A stretch of DNA of 64,000 nt, taken from positions 36,726,012 through 36,790,011 of the forward strand of contig NC_074719.1 of assembly GCF_947242115.1 (NCBI RefSeq). The letters run 5' to 3'. A program made the translations under genes and the position numbers. The notes under the pieces are model-generated. The model made no database searches. It was not told the origin of the DNA and saw nothing but the letters and a program-made list of their open reading frames with translations. Below are positions 34,222 through 47,300 of this stretch, one piece after another; within the stretch, counting starts at the first letter, position 1, and the number at the start of each line of letters is the position of its first letter. This DNA is from Biomphalaria glabrata (Eukaryota; Mollusca; Gastropoda; Planorbidae).

Positions 34222-35660
34222 CTGTGGTTCCCATACTTTTTTGTCTCGTAGACCCCTTGCTATGTTTTCTGGTTTTCGGTAGACCCCCTACTTATATTGC
34301 ATTTTTGCAGATTTATAAACTCCAATTTTTAAACTAATTTCTAACTGCAGTGAGTCAAAGAGTAAAAAAGTAATTTAAAGCTACATCAAAAGTTAGAGAG
34401 ATCTGTCTTTTTTACTGATAAAATTCTTATTTAAACCAACTAAAACAACAATTAATATGTTTTACTGGAATTACCAAACACACTGAAAAAAAAATTATTT
34501 TCGCATGTTCATCATCCTATCATTTTTTGCTACATATATTCTATGTTTCATATAGAAATTTTGTGTTCTATAAAGTAGTCCTTCAAACATTAAAGATTAA
34601 TTAATTAATTTGCCTTAAGTAGCATTGTAAAAGTTTTCGAAAGAGTAGTTTCTCGTGTATTTCTTGATCTTTCACGTGTTGCTCAAATATTGGGTCAGCG
34701 AAACTGTTTTCACTAACATGAGAAGGGTCAAAGACGAGTTACTGGCGCCTTAATCGGTAAGCTTCGGGCAGGAGGGACTCAGTAGTCTTGGCTTGCAGCC
34801 CACCTAGCCGAAAGAAAATAGATATACACGCAAACGTGGAAAAGGTTCGTGGGTCAGCCCTGAGGAAAAATGTGGAGCCGACGACCATTAGGCAGTTTGT
34901 AGCTTTAATGCTAGAACTATCCCACCAATGTTTCCTTAAAATATAGTGTTGCTTAAAGAAATTCCTTGCATAATATCAGATGTAGGTTAGTGTAAAACAG
35001 TCTTAAAACTACTTCGACGAGTGGTAAAATCAATGTTTTATCTATAGTGTTTTCCGTAATTGGCTATAGGTAAAGAGATCTTGTAAGACGCTCACAAACC
35101 ATCTTTTCTATATGATGTTGAAGAGAGATTTTGTTGGTCTATTCTGAGCTTTATCTTTGAGTTTTCGAAATTTTTTCATACTTTTATCTTTTTATCAGGA
35201 TTGCATCGTCTCAAATAATCCTCTAATGTTATTAGTTTCATATGGTAAGGATAGAAGACTCAAATGTAAAGGAGCAATTATACATAAAACACTGAACCAT
35301 AATCTTCAAATACAAAATCAAAATCTAATCAAATACTCAGAAAGACACATTCCTCGTTCCATTTGCTATTAGTGCATGGAATGGGATGCCTGAGCTAGCC
35401 AGGAAAACCAGTGACTTAGCATTTCAGGTCATTGGTTAATATGCATGACTAAATGCACGACGCGTAGGACGTAATCTTCTTTTTTTTTTAAGTAACGTCT
35501 GTATTATATAAGATAAGATAAGATAAAAAGGCACTTAGACAATTAAGTAGACCCCCATGGTCATCTCATAGACCCCCGATTAACTTTTTCTCTTTCGTAG
35601 ACCCCTTGGATTTTTTCGTAGACCCCTTGGGGTCTATATAGACCACTTTGGGAATCACTG
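34222..35660. mobile_element. hAT-type element, non-autonomous
   Basis: The ends CTGTGGTTCCCATACTTTTT and (complement) CAGTGATTCCCAAAGTGG are inverted repeats. They are flanked by a perfect 8-bp duplication CTCTAAAA (34214-34221 and 35661-35668). Unit 1 has the uninterrupted site near 17915. It holds a LINE 3' fragment and the unclassified repeat at 34735-34910, and encodes no transposase that I can see. Confidence 0.85.
35245..35530 (+). mobile_element. LINE 3' fragment nested in the hAT element
   Basis: Same family as 19200-19538, with a (AGATA)n tail at its 3' end. Confidence 0.7.
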
Positions 35661-35856
35661 CTCTAAAAGATAAAAAGCAACCCCTGGGTCAGGAATTTTA
35701 ATATTTTACCAGTATAGGGAAAATAAAAGACAAAAATTCATTGTAATCCCTATATCAGTGTCCACTGAGAAAATTCTGGTGATGTGGCAGGTCTGCAGAA
35801 GTACCGCCCTCTGATAGGGAACGAGAATGTTCCTAGGAATGTTAAGGGCCTTGAAG

Positions 35857-37822
35857 CAGAGTTGCCTACAAGTACGCCAAAATACGCGTGTACGTTTTAA
35901 CATCTGAAAATATGCATTTTCCCCTCTAAAGTAAAAAAAATAATTAAAAAAAAATTAATCAATTAAAAAAAAAGAGTTTTTGATTATCATAGATCAGTCC
36001 GTCAATGCCTGGAAATGGACTAATCCTAGTAGATGTACCACGAGAAAGTATCGCTTTTTTTTATCGCGCGCGCTTTCGCGCGAAGATTTAAATACTTACT
36101 AGATCTAGATCTTACTGATCTAATTAAAGTTGAGTTCCTTTCAATGTGTCAGTTTATATGAAGTCTTCAAAATAATTAGGAATTAATTGATTGATTAGTT
36201 CTAATTCATCCTAGACTAGATCTAGAACCAGAGATATTTTACAATATATGTCAGGCACCTATAATAGAATTTACGTAAATCTAGATTTAGATTTAAAATA
36301 CAGATTTAGATCTAGATACTAGATCTATATCTAGATCTGATTGTGTAATCTAAATATAATATCTAGATTGTTTTAGATTAAGAAATAGATCTAGCCCTCA
36401 GAGACCCACATTATCTTACAGCGGTTCTAAAATTATTTCCTTTGGTATACATATGTATAACATGCTCCTAATTCAATATCAATAATAATTTTTTAGGTCA
36501 TGTGACCGTGACCTACTTTTTCGATTTGTTCCACAGGTGACCCACTGGGCTTTGTTGGTAATAATTAATATACTTTCATTAAAGTAAAAAAAAATATTTA
36601 AAAAATGTTAGAAAATAATATTTTTTTATTTTATTGATGTCGATATTTCCTCCACTTTTCTAGATCTAAATATAATTCTAGTCTACATTCTAATTTTAGA
36701 TATGATCATGTGTGTAATAGGCCTAGATTTACTAATGTAGACTATTGGCTAGATGTAGAGTCTAGGTCTAGTCACTCTAGAATCTAGTAGGCCTAGAAGT
36801 GGTAGGCTCAAGATATCTGTAACTAGATCTAGATCTATGTCTACTCAAACGCAGCAATTTCTTATCATTTATGGAATCTAAAATTTAAAATGGTGCAAAA
36901 TTGGCTGTTCTAAGCTAACTTTGTACAGGTCTAGATCTAGTATTTCACATTGACGATAGAGCCTACAATTCTGTGGAATTGTTAAAATACCTTTAGATGC
37001 ACATAAAAAAAAACTTTTAATGAAGCTGCTTACAGATCTATATTCATCCTAGAGAATAGCAGAGGTTTTCATAGAAGAAATACTTAGATCTAGATCTATT
37101 TCTAAATCTAGAACAATCTAGATATATTTAGATTACACAATCAGATCTAGATCTAGTATGATAAACTTGCAGAATGTATCTTCTGTGGTAGATACTGTTA
37201 TAATCACCAGCGACTAAATTCAAAGAATGAAATCACGGGCACTGTAGAGGGTGTTAAATCTTTCATTGTTAACTCTACAAAAAAAAAAGTCTGGAAGAAG
37301 AAAATCTGAGTGATATAAAATATTTTCACCGTCTGGATACCTTGTAAAGAAATTTCCTATGAACAAAACTAATTTTATAAAACTAGATATCACTGATGGG
37401 GCTAAGCAAACCATTACATTTGGTTTAAGTCTAATTTCACTTGTAACACAAATTCCCATGATTTCGAATGAATTTTCTGTTGCCGCTATTATGGAATGTG
37501 AAATACACTAGAGATCATTATGATCATAAGATCATTGCCAAGTGACAGGATCTTTCTTATTCTGACATAATCTAGAAAAGTCTATGACAAAGACTACAAG
37601 TGTAAATATTCTGTTCAAAATGTCTTATATAACTTTATGCTGTGTTAACTTTTAGATTACTGCCTTTCCAATATGTTATCTTAGTTGTGTGCTTGAATGA
37701 TTAAATTTTAGTCTCTCCTGAGTATATTTCTTGATATTTAGGAAAATACGCATTTGTCCCTCAAAATACGCATTTCCAGGTCTGGGAATACGCATTTCAT
37801 TTTTGGCATGTAGGCATCTCTG
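35857..37822. mobile_element. Second hAT-like element, CTAGATCT-rich
   Basis: The ends CAGAGTTGCCTACA and (complement) CAGAGATGCCTACATGCC are inverted repeats. Unit 1 lacks the 1966 bp at the matching site near 18100. The flanks resemble a worn target duplication (TTGAAG and TCGAAG). The interior is packed with AGATCTAGATCT-like motifs. A 79-codon minus frame near 37220-37459 is not recognised. Confidence 0.7.
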
Positions 37823-38429
37823 TCGAAGGTATCTGTGACGTCAATTGTTATGATTCCCTCGGTTTATATAACAATGGGATATATAGTTATTTTGAATAGC
37901 TTAAATAAATGTTTAATCTCCAAGCCTAGGTTCCCTTATTTTCTTTGTTTTTCCATTTCAGTTTTTCTTAAATTATGAGACAGTAGTACGGCGAAGTCAA
38001 TAATAGTAGCTTTTTTATTTTTTATCATTGAACAAAAGATCAAGGCGATTAACACATACCGTTTAGTCGGTCCAAATAGGTCTATCCCAGTACAGCAGAT
38101 GATCAATAGACTCGAGAACCTCCTTGTGTTAAGCCCACACCCCACTAAACGAACAGCCCTGACATTAATACCGTCATAGCCATTAACATTGCCATTATCC
38201 TAAAAAAAGGGAAACCTAAAATAATGCCAATCATTTGATACTCCTGACATGCTTTTTATTCTACTGATTATAATAGAGCCTAAGCTTGAGAGTGAGATTA
38301 GAATTGAAAAAGCAGGATGAGATAATAATTGATTCTCTCACCAGCCTTTCACAGGTTTACAGTATATTAACTAGTGGATACAAAGACGGGTTTCATACGA
38401 CTCGAAAGGGCGAGACGGCGTACGGTAAT

Positions 38430-38491
38430 ATACTTGAGAGAGAGAGAGAGAGAGTTAAAAGAGAAAGAGATAGAGAGAAAAGAGAGAGAGA
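38430..38491. repeat. (GA)n microsatellite
   Basis: Counterpart of the tract at 18690-18763, of different length. Confidence 0.85.
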
Positions 38492-38722
38492 GCATGGCTG
38501 AGTGGTAAAGCCGAGGGGTCCTGGGTTCGAATATTGGTAAAGACTGGGATTTTTATATCGGGATCTCTAGCGCGGCTCTGAGTCCACTTCGCTGACATTA
38601 GTTGGGGGAAAGTCTTTGTGCTGGCTACATGAAACCCTCGTTAACCGTTTGCATCAGAAACAGATGACCTTTACATAATCTGCCCTATAGATTGCAAGGT
38701 CTGAAAAAAGAACTCTACTGTT
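38492..38722 (+). repeat. tRNA-type SINE
   Basis: Head GCATGGCTGAGTGGTAAAGC, B box GGGTTCGAATATTGG, body to CTGAAAAAAGAACTC. It keeps 3' sequence that the unit 1 copy lost. Confidence 0.85.
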
Positions 38723-38841
38723 TTTGTTTATTTTCCTTTACATTAGACAGTTTTTTTGTTTTCTACAACATGTTATAAGAACTTGTCACGTGCTCTGTTT
38801 TACGTGGAATTATTACAATTATTAAAACGTTTATTCCATGA

Positions 38842-39029
38842 TAATGGACCTCATTCACCAATCGTAAACAAACAACATTTAGCACGTGGTGCTCTATCTC
38901 TTCTATATAATTTACGATCTCATGTTTAATTCATGATGGTTGTCACGTGACAGTTTTTTTTCATTGTTTTATCAATAAGATCACGTGACTAAATGTTGTT
39001 TGTTTACGATTGGTGAATGAGGTCCATTA
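38842..39029. mobile_element. MITE with long near-perfect inverted repeats
   Basis: TAATGGACCTCATTCACCAA at one end is mirrored at the other, and the match continues for about 40 bp. The element is 188 bp and absent from the matching place in unit 1 (near 19018). The family is not known to me. Confidence 0.85.
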
Positions 39030-39344
39030 AGTATGTTCTTTGCGCTTTAGCACAGTCTCTTGTGAAATTGTTAGCTTGAAATTTTCATGATGCGCCAAGC
39101 ATCAAGTAAAATCTATAATTAAAAATCCCTTGCACACATTAGGATTTCCACTCCAGTCCCCTCAGTAATGTATCCAAACTGTTCATTCTGCACTCAATCT
39201 GTTTATAGCGTGTTCAAGAAGGCAGGCCGCCTAGGGTCTCCGATTGATGAGAGCCTCGCACAGAAAAAAAAAAATTCTTGATATAAAAAATGCAAAACTT
39301 TGATCTAATCTCAAATATAACAGCTCTAAGTCTCACTATAGCTC

Positions 39345-40843
39345 ATAGACTATATACATACAGGACTGCCAACTGTGCGCACCACGCCTATATTTTTCAA
39401 TTACATAAGTCCCATACACTGAGGCGTCCTTGGTTGCAGTGTAGTGTTAGAAGAATGACTTCCGGTGAATTAGTTTACTATATGAAGAAACCATCAATTT
39501 TACACCAAATGATGAATGGAAAATGAGTTGTTTGTTTACCTTAGAGATCTAATCATAATAAGCCAGATTGTACAACATATGATGATGATGATGAAATTGT
39601 AATACTACTTATTATAGCTTATGTTCTTACATTAGTAATATTATGAAGTAGGCCCTTATTTGTGTATCCTTTTATAAGCAACATAAGCCATATTTAAAGT
39701 AACAAATATCTACATGCTTTTGATCTCCTGATAAATTAAAATAAATACAGCTTAAAGGGTAATAAATATTTCTTATTAAGACGTAATCATCTTCTTTTTA
39801 TCTTATCTTATCTTATATAATACAGACGTTACTTCAAAAAAGAAGATGATTACGTCCTACGCGTCATGCATTTAGTCATGCATATTAACCAATGACTTAA
39901 ATTCTGCCAAGTCACTGGTTTTCCTGGCTAGCTCAGGCAACCCATTCCATGCTCTAATAGCACTAGGGAAGAAGGAGTATTTGTACAAATTTGTCCTAGC
40001 ATATGGGACGAGGAATGTGCCTTTATCTTTGTGTCTTTCAGAGTATTTTATTAAATTTTGTTTTTGTATTTGAAGATTATGGTTCAGTGTTTTATGTATT
40101 ATTGCTACTTTACTTTTGAGCCTTCTGTCCTGAAGTAACTTTTGTATTATAAAAGATAAGATAGATTTTTCAATTTTCAAATCACTTCTATTCACTTCAT
40201 TTTCAAATCTACTGTTTTCTAAGTCCCTTTATACGCATTGCTCATGCCAGCAGTCCTTTAAAAATTATCCAGTACACACAATCATACACTCCATAATAGT
40301 TCTCTGTATTCTCGCATAGCCACAACATTGGCTAATTTATGTTTAGAAGAATAGGATGTTATTTGGAATTTTATTTAGTTAAAAAAATAATAATTTGGAG
40401 AGCCAAATTTTTAGGCATATTTTTCATTTAGTCATAAATATATTATTGCTTTTTATTTTTAATGGTTAATTCTCTATTAAAATATATATAATGCGTACTT
40501 TCTGTAAACCAAACTCTAAATAAATTTTTAAAATAGGTATAGGTGTAAATAAAAGTTGGTATATAAGTAAAATGACACTCTCGAAAATGTATTGACTCTT
40601 CCGTTTATCTTCCGTTTATCGCGTATTCATTTCATACTAATTAGTATACAATGTAAAAAGTAATTGTTAATTGTGATGAAAAGAGAAAAAAAATATATTA
40701 TCCAAGCTGGCATCATAATTCAAACATCGTGATTGTTGTACATTAAGTTTCTACCAGAAGTACCTCATCTCACATTTTGGTGTTGAACGAAACTTATGCT
40801 TAGTTACCCTTGGTGTTGGCAGTCCTGTATATATATAGTCTAT
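39345..40843. mobile_element. MULE-like element, non-autonomous
   Basis: The ends ATAGACTATATACATACAGG and the complement of CCTGTATATATATAGTCTAT are inverted repeats continuing into ACTGCCAAC. A 9-bp direct repeat CTATAGCTC flanks it (39336-39344 and 40845-40853), the size typical of Mutator-type transposition. Unit 1 has the uninterrupted site near 19875. A LINE 3' end lies inside. Confidence 0.75.
39795..40195 (-). mobile_element. LINE 3' end nested in the MULE-like element
   Basis: The minus strand encodes a LINE C-terminus (LKSKVAIIHKTLNHNLQIQ, SFFPSAIRAWNGLPELAR) to a stop near 39872. An AGATAAG-type tail follows at the left. It is the best kept of three copies in the window. Confidence 0.8.
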
Positions 40844-41328
40844 GCTATAGCTCAAGGTCTATACGTGAGTGTTTAGATCTATTTGTTAGACTACCTATGT
40901 CAGAACAACCTTGTTTATTTCCAATGGTAAATATGTGAAAACGTGATTTCGAGTCTGATACATCAAAAGGCAAAAGAAAAGCGGAGAATGCAAAGATGGG
41001 CTTTATTAAATATTAACATTAAATTTTTTAACCAAACAATTGAGATTTTGTTGTTGTTTTTTTAATTTTATGGTGTTCATTTTTATTTTTCTATTTTATT
41101 TGGGGCCTCCAAATTCACTTCGACTAGGGCCTCCAATTACCTATGGCAAGCCCTGGTTCGGGACATATATTATACATGTTTTCTTTTTAGAATTATTATC
41201 CAGAAAATGCTTAAAAACATAAAATAGATTCCACTACTTTGTATATCAAATATATCAACTAAAATATTAACTATACTACTATATCTATTTTGTCCAATCC
41301 GTTTTTAATATATGTACGTACGATCACC

Positions 41329-44300
41329 ATGCTTCTTCAAGTGTTTCCAGTTCTTCTCCTGTGTTTGCACAATGGCCTAGCCGCGGGAGAAAAGTTGAGT
41401 AGGAATGAGCAAGAAGTTACTTACAGGGAATTAAGAAAGGTCAGAAAATAAAGAATTAATTCTCTTAGTGTATATAGATAGCTAGTTACAACTTACAATT
41501 TCATTAGATAAATACATTATTTACTACTAGTCGACCGGCGGCGTAGCATACGCGCTATTTTGAAGGGCCAACCTTAGACCACTGCAATGTATGCGACCGC
41601 AGTGGGCCCCGCGCTTTTATAAGGACCCTCGCTAATTTTAGATGTATAAATTATTAAATAAAAACAATTTTATAACTTATAACAGATTTTCCGCGGCCTC
41701 CTATCGATTTAACATGAGGTCCTGGAAATCTCCTGAAATTGCAAAATATACGAAAAAGTCCTGGAAATATCTCTAAATTATTAAAATCTTTTGAAAACTC
41801 ATACAAATGTCCTAAAATATATAGTCGAAAATTGTCATTTATTTTCGTCTCTTAAATTACCTAGGATAACTCAGTCCGTCCGAGTTGCAAAAATAAAAGA
41901 GGGATCTTTCCATTGTGTCCAAAGTCTTGAGCGTATTCTGACGCCTCGATAGTTAGTACAAAGTAGATTACTATTACTATATTTTATTCTGATAAGGATG
42001 TGTGTAAATGAATGATACAAGTCTATTGTCTAGGTATGGGAACGGCTTTTTGAGATTTTCACCGTTTATTTTGACAAAAGCCAGCGTGAGGTCTTCACCG
42101 TTTATTATGACAAAAGCCAGCGTGATGTCTTCACCGTTTATTATGACAAAAGCCAGCGTGATGTCTTCACCGTTAATTCCTCATAGAAAAAACAATAAAA
42201 CATAAAATTTTAAAAAATCCTAATAATAATAATTTAAAATTTTGAGGGAAAAAAATTAAAAACTTTCAAATGATTAGTAAAAAAAAAATTTAAGTTTAAA
42301 AAGTATATCTCATCAGCGTTACCTTTGTTTTTGTTTTTCGTTTAGTTGACTGCATTATGGAGGCATGGTGACAGAGCAGTAAATAGCTTTGCTTCCGAAC
42401 CGAGGGTTTGGGGTTCAAATCCTGGTGAAGACTGGGGATTTTTAATTTAGAGATCTTGGGGCTCCTCTGTCCACCCAGCTCTATTGGGTACCTGACATTA
42501 GTTGGTGAAAAGTAAAGGCTGTTGGTCGTTGTACTGGCCACATGATACCCTCGTTAACCGTAGGCCATAGATATAGATGACCTTTCCATCATCTGCCCTA
42601 TAGACCACAAGGTCTGAAAGGGGACTTTACTTTTATTTTATTTTTTTACTTTTCGACTGCATTTTCATTCTTTTAAACTGCAAGGAGGCTTAAGTAAGTA
42701 AGTGTTACGACACAAGACTCTCTTCGAAATAATAATACTCTCTCAGGTTATTACTCTTAAAATACTTTAATATTACAAGTTATATAAACATGAACATTTC
42801 ATTTCTCTTCCTGTCAATTTCTCCCGGCTTCCCCTTTTAACATCCCTTCTATTCATTACACAAATTCGCACCTTTTATTCATGCACACCGTGCTGCGCTA
42901 CGACCGTAACACCCCCCTTGTTTGACAAGTTCGATGTACATCGAACGTCCTTTAAATATCAAATAAAATTATAAACCACTGTTCAATATAATTATATTAT
43001 CTTCATTAATTCTCATTCTTTTAAACAAGGTAAAAATCAACATTAACAAAACAAAATTCCAACAGCAAAATTACATATCACCATTCTCTACATTATTATT
43101 TTAGGTTCAAAATTACTTCCATCACAATGTATAATGTCTAGACTTCCCCAAAGAACCAATCAGATTGAATCTCATAATTCACAATTATAAACTATAATTA
43201 ACTAATTAACTGTAATAATATATTTTAAATATCTAACAATAGTTTCATCAAATTCTCAATATAACACTATATATTAATATCTCGACACCTCACACATGTA
43301 ACAAAGCTTCGTCAATCCATACAGTCTTCGATGACACATACATGTAATATGTGTACATTTTCAAAATGTTCCAATCTGTTATAGATGTCTATTCATTACA
43401 CTGCTATTCATTGTGTTCTCACCAAAATGATTTTACTGACATTATTCTTTTGACCAACCAACAGAAACAAAATTGACGTGGCCTAGATCCTTTCCTTACT
43501 TCCATTTCTTTTCCTTCTTAGGTACACCGTGATAATGTGTCAGCTATCACATTGTCTTTCCCTGGTTTGTCCTGACCTCAAAGTTATAATCCATAAGTTG
43601 CAATGCCCACCTGGCTATTCTGTTGTTCCCTAGTTTATTTGTATTAATGAAGGCCAAAGGAGCGTGATCCGTCCATAGTTCAAATTTAGCTCCCAGTAGA
43701 TAGAACCCTAATTTTGTTATACAGCATACAATGGCTAGTCCTTCCTTTTTAATGGTGACATATTTCAACTCAGATGCTGTCAGTTTTCTACTCACATATA
43801 AAACAGGATGTGGGACATCATTCCATTTTTGCATTAGACAGCCTCCTATTGCAATGGCTGATGCATCTGTAGCCAAAATAAATTACTTAGTATTGTCAGG
43901 TAATTTCAAAATTGGTGCCCCAGAAAAGAAAGTTTTAATTATGTCCAGTGCTTCTTGACATTCTTCCGTCCACACTATATTGTTAGGTTTTCCTTTCTTT
44001 GTCAGATTTGTTAGTGGTTCAATTATTTCTGAAAAATTTGAAATAAATTTTCTATAAAAGTTGCATAGACCCAAAAGGCTTCTAATTTGCTTCTTTGTCT
44101 TTGGTACCTTAATGTCCAATATTTTTGATACTGTTTCTTCCAGTGGTGTAATGTACTCATTTTTAATCTTATACCCCAAAAATGAAATTTCACTGAGACC
44201 AATTTTTTTCTTTGTTGGTTTCAATGTTAAATTGTTTTCTTTAATAACTTTAAAAACCTCTCCAAGGCTTTGTATATGCTCATCCCATTGCTCACTGAAA

Positions 44301-47300
44301 ATGCATATATCATCTAAATAACAAATTGTGTCTCTTCTATGGCTGAATAATTTTGCCATCATTCTGTTAAACGTGGCTGGAACATTTACCAAGCCAAAGC
44401 TCATCACATTCCATTGATATATGCCCGAAGGTGTCTTAAATGCAGATAATGGTTTAGCTTCTTGTTTTAGAGGTACTTGCCAGTATCCTCTAGACAGATC
44501 CAACGTGCTAAAAATCTTTGCTTAGTAAACATTTCTTCTGCTTGTGGCATTGGAAATAGATCAAATTGTGTGACTTTATTCAACTGTCGATAATCCACAC
44601 ACAATATTAAGTTCCCACACTTTTTTTTTACAAGCACGACTGGTGCAGCCCATGGTCAACTAGATGGTTCTATCACTCCAAGTGTTAGTAGCTCATCAAT
44701 TTCCTTCTGTAATGTTTCTCTATGGTGTAATGGAATCGTATAGTGTGGCTGTTTATTCGGTACTTTGCCAGTTAACTTGATATCATGTTCTATAATACTT
44801 GTTTTTCCGGGTAAATCCGTAAAAATATTCTTATAATCCTCAATTAGTGCCTTGATTTCTTTAGCTCTATCAAGAGAAACTCCATTCACCGTGACATCCT
44901 TCCACGTTTGCCTACTTTCTGTTGCCACTGTCTCTATTGGTCTAAACCTTTCCTCTGTCTCCATTTCTTCCGTCACACAGGCACTCATTGTCATTGACTC
45001 ATCTTTATTCCTTTCTTCACTTCTTTGTCTTGGTCTGAACTCTTTTAACAAATCTACATGAAATATTTTGAGCTTCGTATCAATGTCTATTTCGTAATCC
45101 ACATCGCTAATTTTCCTTGTTATTTTGTACGGTCCCAGCCATTTTGTGAACAGTACATTATTCTTATCCTTGAGTAAGACCAAAACATCTTGTCCTGCCT
45201 CTAATTCCGTCATTTTTCTATGTTCATTCACTCTGGAACGTGTTAATTTATTTTTCTCTAGCACCTGTCTACCCACTTCTTCGCATGCCTTATAACCTGA
45301 TTTCTAGTTTCTGTTACAATATCATAACTGTCATTAGTTCCTACATGTTCATGAGAGATTATCAAATCTTTCAATATTGTCATTGGACCTCGCGGATTTC
45401 CTCCATAAATCATTTGAAATGGTGAAAACCCTGTTGTTTCATTACGACTCTCTCTGTATGCAAATAGTATTGACGGAATTGCCATATCCCACTCTTTGGG
45501 TTTATCATCCACTACTTTAGATAAAGCTTTCTTTAGCGTACCATTAAAGCGTTCGCAAATACCATTGCTATGTGGGTGATAAGGGACTGTAAACCTTTAC
45601 TGAATCCCAAACATGTTCAAGAATGTTGTAGTCAGCTGACAGTTGAATTGAGTGCCCCTATCTGATAATATTTCTTTGGGAAATCCAAATCTTGTAAACA
45701 ACGTATATAATGCTTGTTCTATGTCTCTGGCTTCAATTCTTTTGAGTGGAATAGCATCTGGCCATCTTGAGCACACGTCTATCACAGTTAAAATATAACG
45801 GTGACCCCTATTCGAAACTACTGGCATTGGACCAATCAAATCAACTGCTATTTTACTAAAAGGTCTATCTGATATATCCACCTTTTGTAATGGTGCTTTT
45901 ATTTTTCTTGCCCCTTTTATTTGGCATAGTCTGCACGAAGTCACATAGTTTTTGATGTCCTTACTAATAGATGGAAAATAGAAATCCTTGAATATTCTTT
46001 GTTTCGTTTTATGTATTCCCATATGTCCTGCGTGCGCTACATCGTGCCCATTTTCCTTAACAAGCTGTCTAAATTCTCTAGGTACCACAAGCTGGATTAT
46101 TTTTCCCCATGCCATTCAATCTCTCTAACAAGAGCTCCTCTTTCTATAAAAAAATCTTCCTCCTCTACCTCCTTTCTGAGCCAACTGACGTAACTCTGGA
46201 TAATTTTTTTTTGTGATAAATTTTTCTTTGTTAAATACTATATCTTTGATTTCTATTGTTTCTGTGTTTTCAAGTTGTTTATCTTGCTCTTTTTCCTTAG
46301 TTGATAACTCGAACAACTTTGCCAAATCTCCTTCCTCTACATCTTTACTACAAGATCGAGTAGTGACCATTCCACAACAATTTTTCCAAACTTCTATCTC
46401 CTTTTCCGTGCACTTCTTTATGTTTGTAATATTGCCAATAATCAAATCAATTTGATCATGGTCTATAACACATGCATCTACGATCCCTGTATAATACGGT
46501 GTTTTAATGTTCACTCGGGCCACGGGTAATCGAACTGTTTTACCATCAAACATAATACATGCTTTGCTTTTTCCAGTATATTCATGATCTTCAACCAATT
46601 TTCGGTTTATTCCAACAATAGTGCTCCCAGTGTTGGCCTTATTTCCTACCAATGTTTGAAAACAATCTAGACTTCCTGAACTCGACAATAACGACAAACT
46701 TTGATCTCTTCCATTTCTTCTGCCGTCATATCTTCCCTGTCTGTTTCCTTGATATCTCCCTCTGTAGCTATTATACTGGCCTTGTCTACTATCTTTTTGG
46801 CTCCTTCCTTGTCCTCTAAACCTATTCTGTCCTTCATATCTAAATCTTTTATTGTTGCTATAACTGTCTTGTGTTTCTCTAGCTCTATTAAATGCTACTA
46901 TTTCTTCAATATCGCTACCTCTGTTTAACTTTTTTTCCGGATGTGCCACTTTGTAAGCCCTTATTAATTTTACAATCTCATCTACAGATTTTGGCTTTCT
47001 CTCCAACAGGAATATTTTTAGTTCGTCCTCACTCTCGTAAATGACTTTATCCAGCATAAGAAATACCTTTAGTCCATCAAACTTTTTCTCTATTTTTGAT
47101 GACTCTGTCCAATTGTCAAAGTAGCTATTCATCTTGTTTAAAAATGTTTGGGGATCCTCGTTGGTTTCAATGGTGCAATTAACATATTGTTGACGATATT
47201 GTTGCCTCAGTTTTTCCAAATGTTCGTAGTAATTGCTCCTTTACTATTTGGTAATTATTCTGATTCATGCAAATCTTTGACGGTACCTCTGCTGCAAATG

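Noticed and set aside
42008-42205. A 65-codon frame with repeated peptide units in the A2 intron
   Set aside because: The 36-bp repeat length is a multiple of three, which keeps a frame open by chance. Unit 1 has a single copy and no frame.
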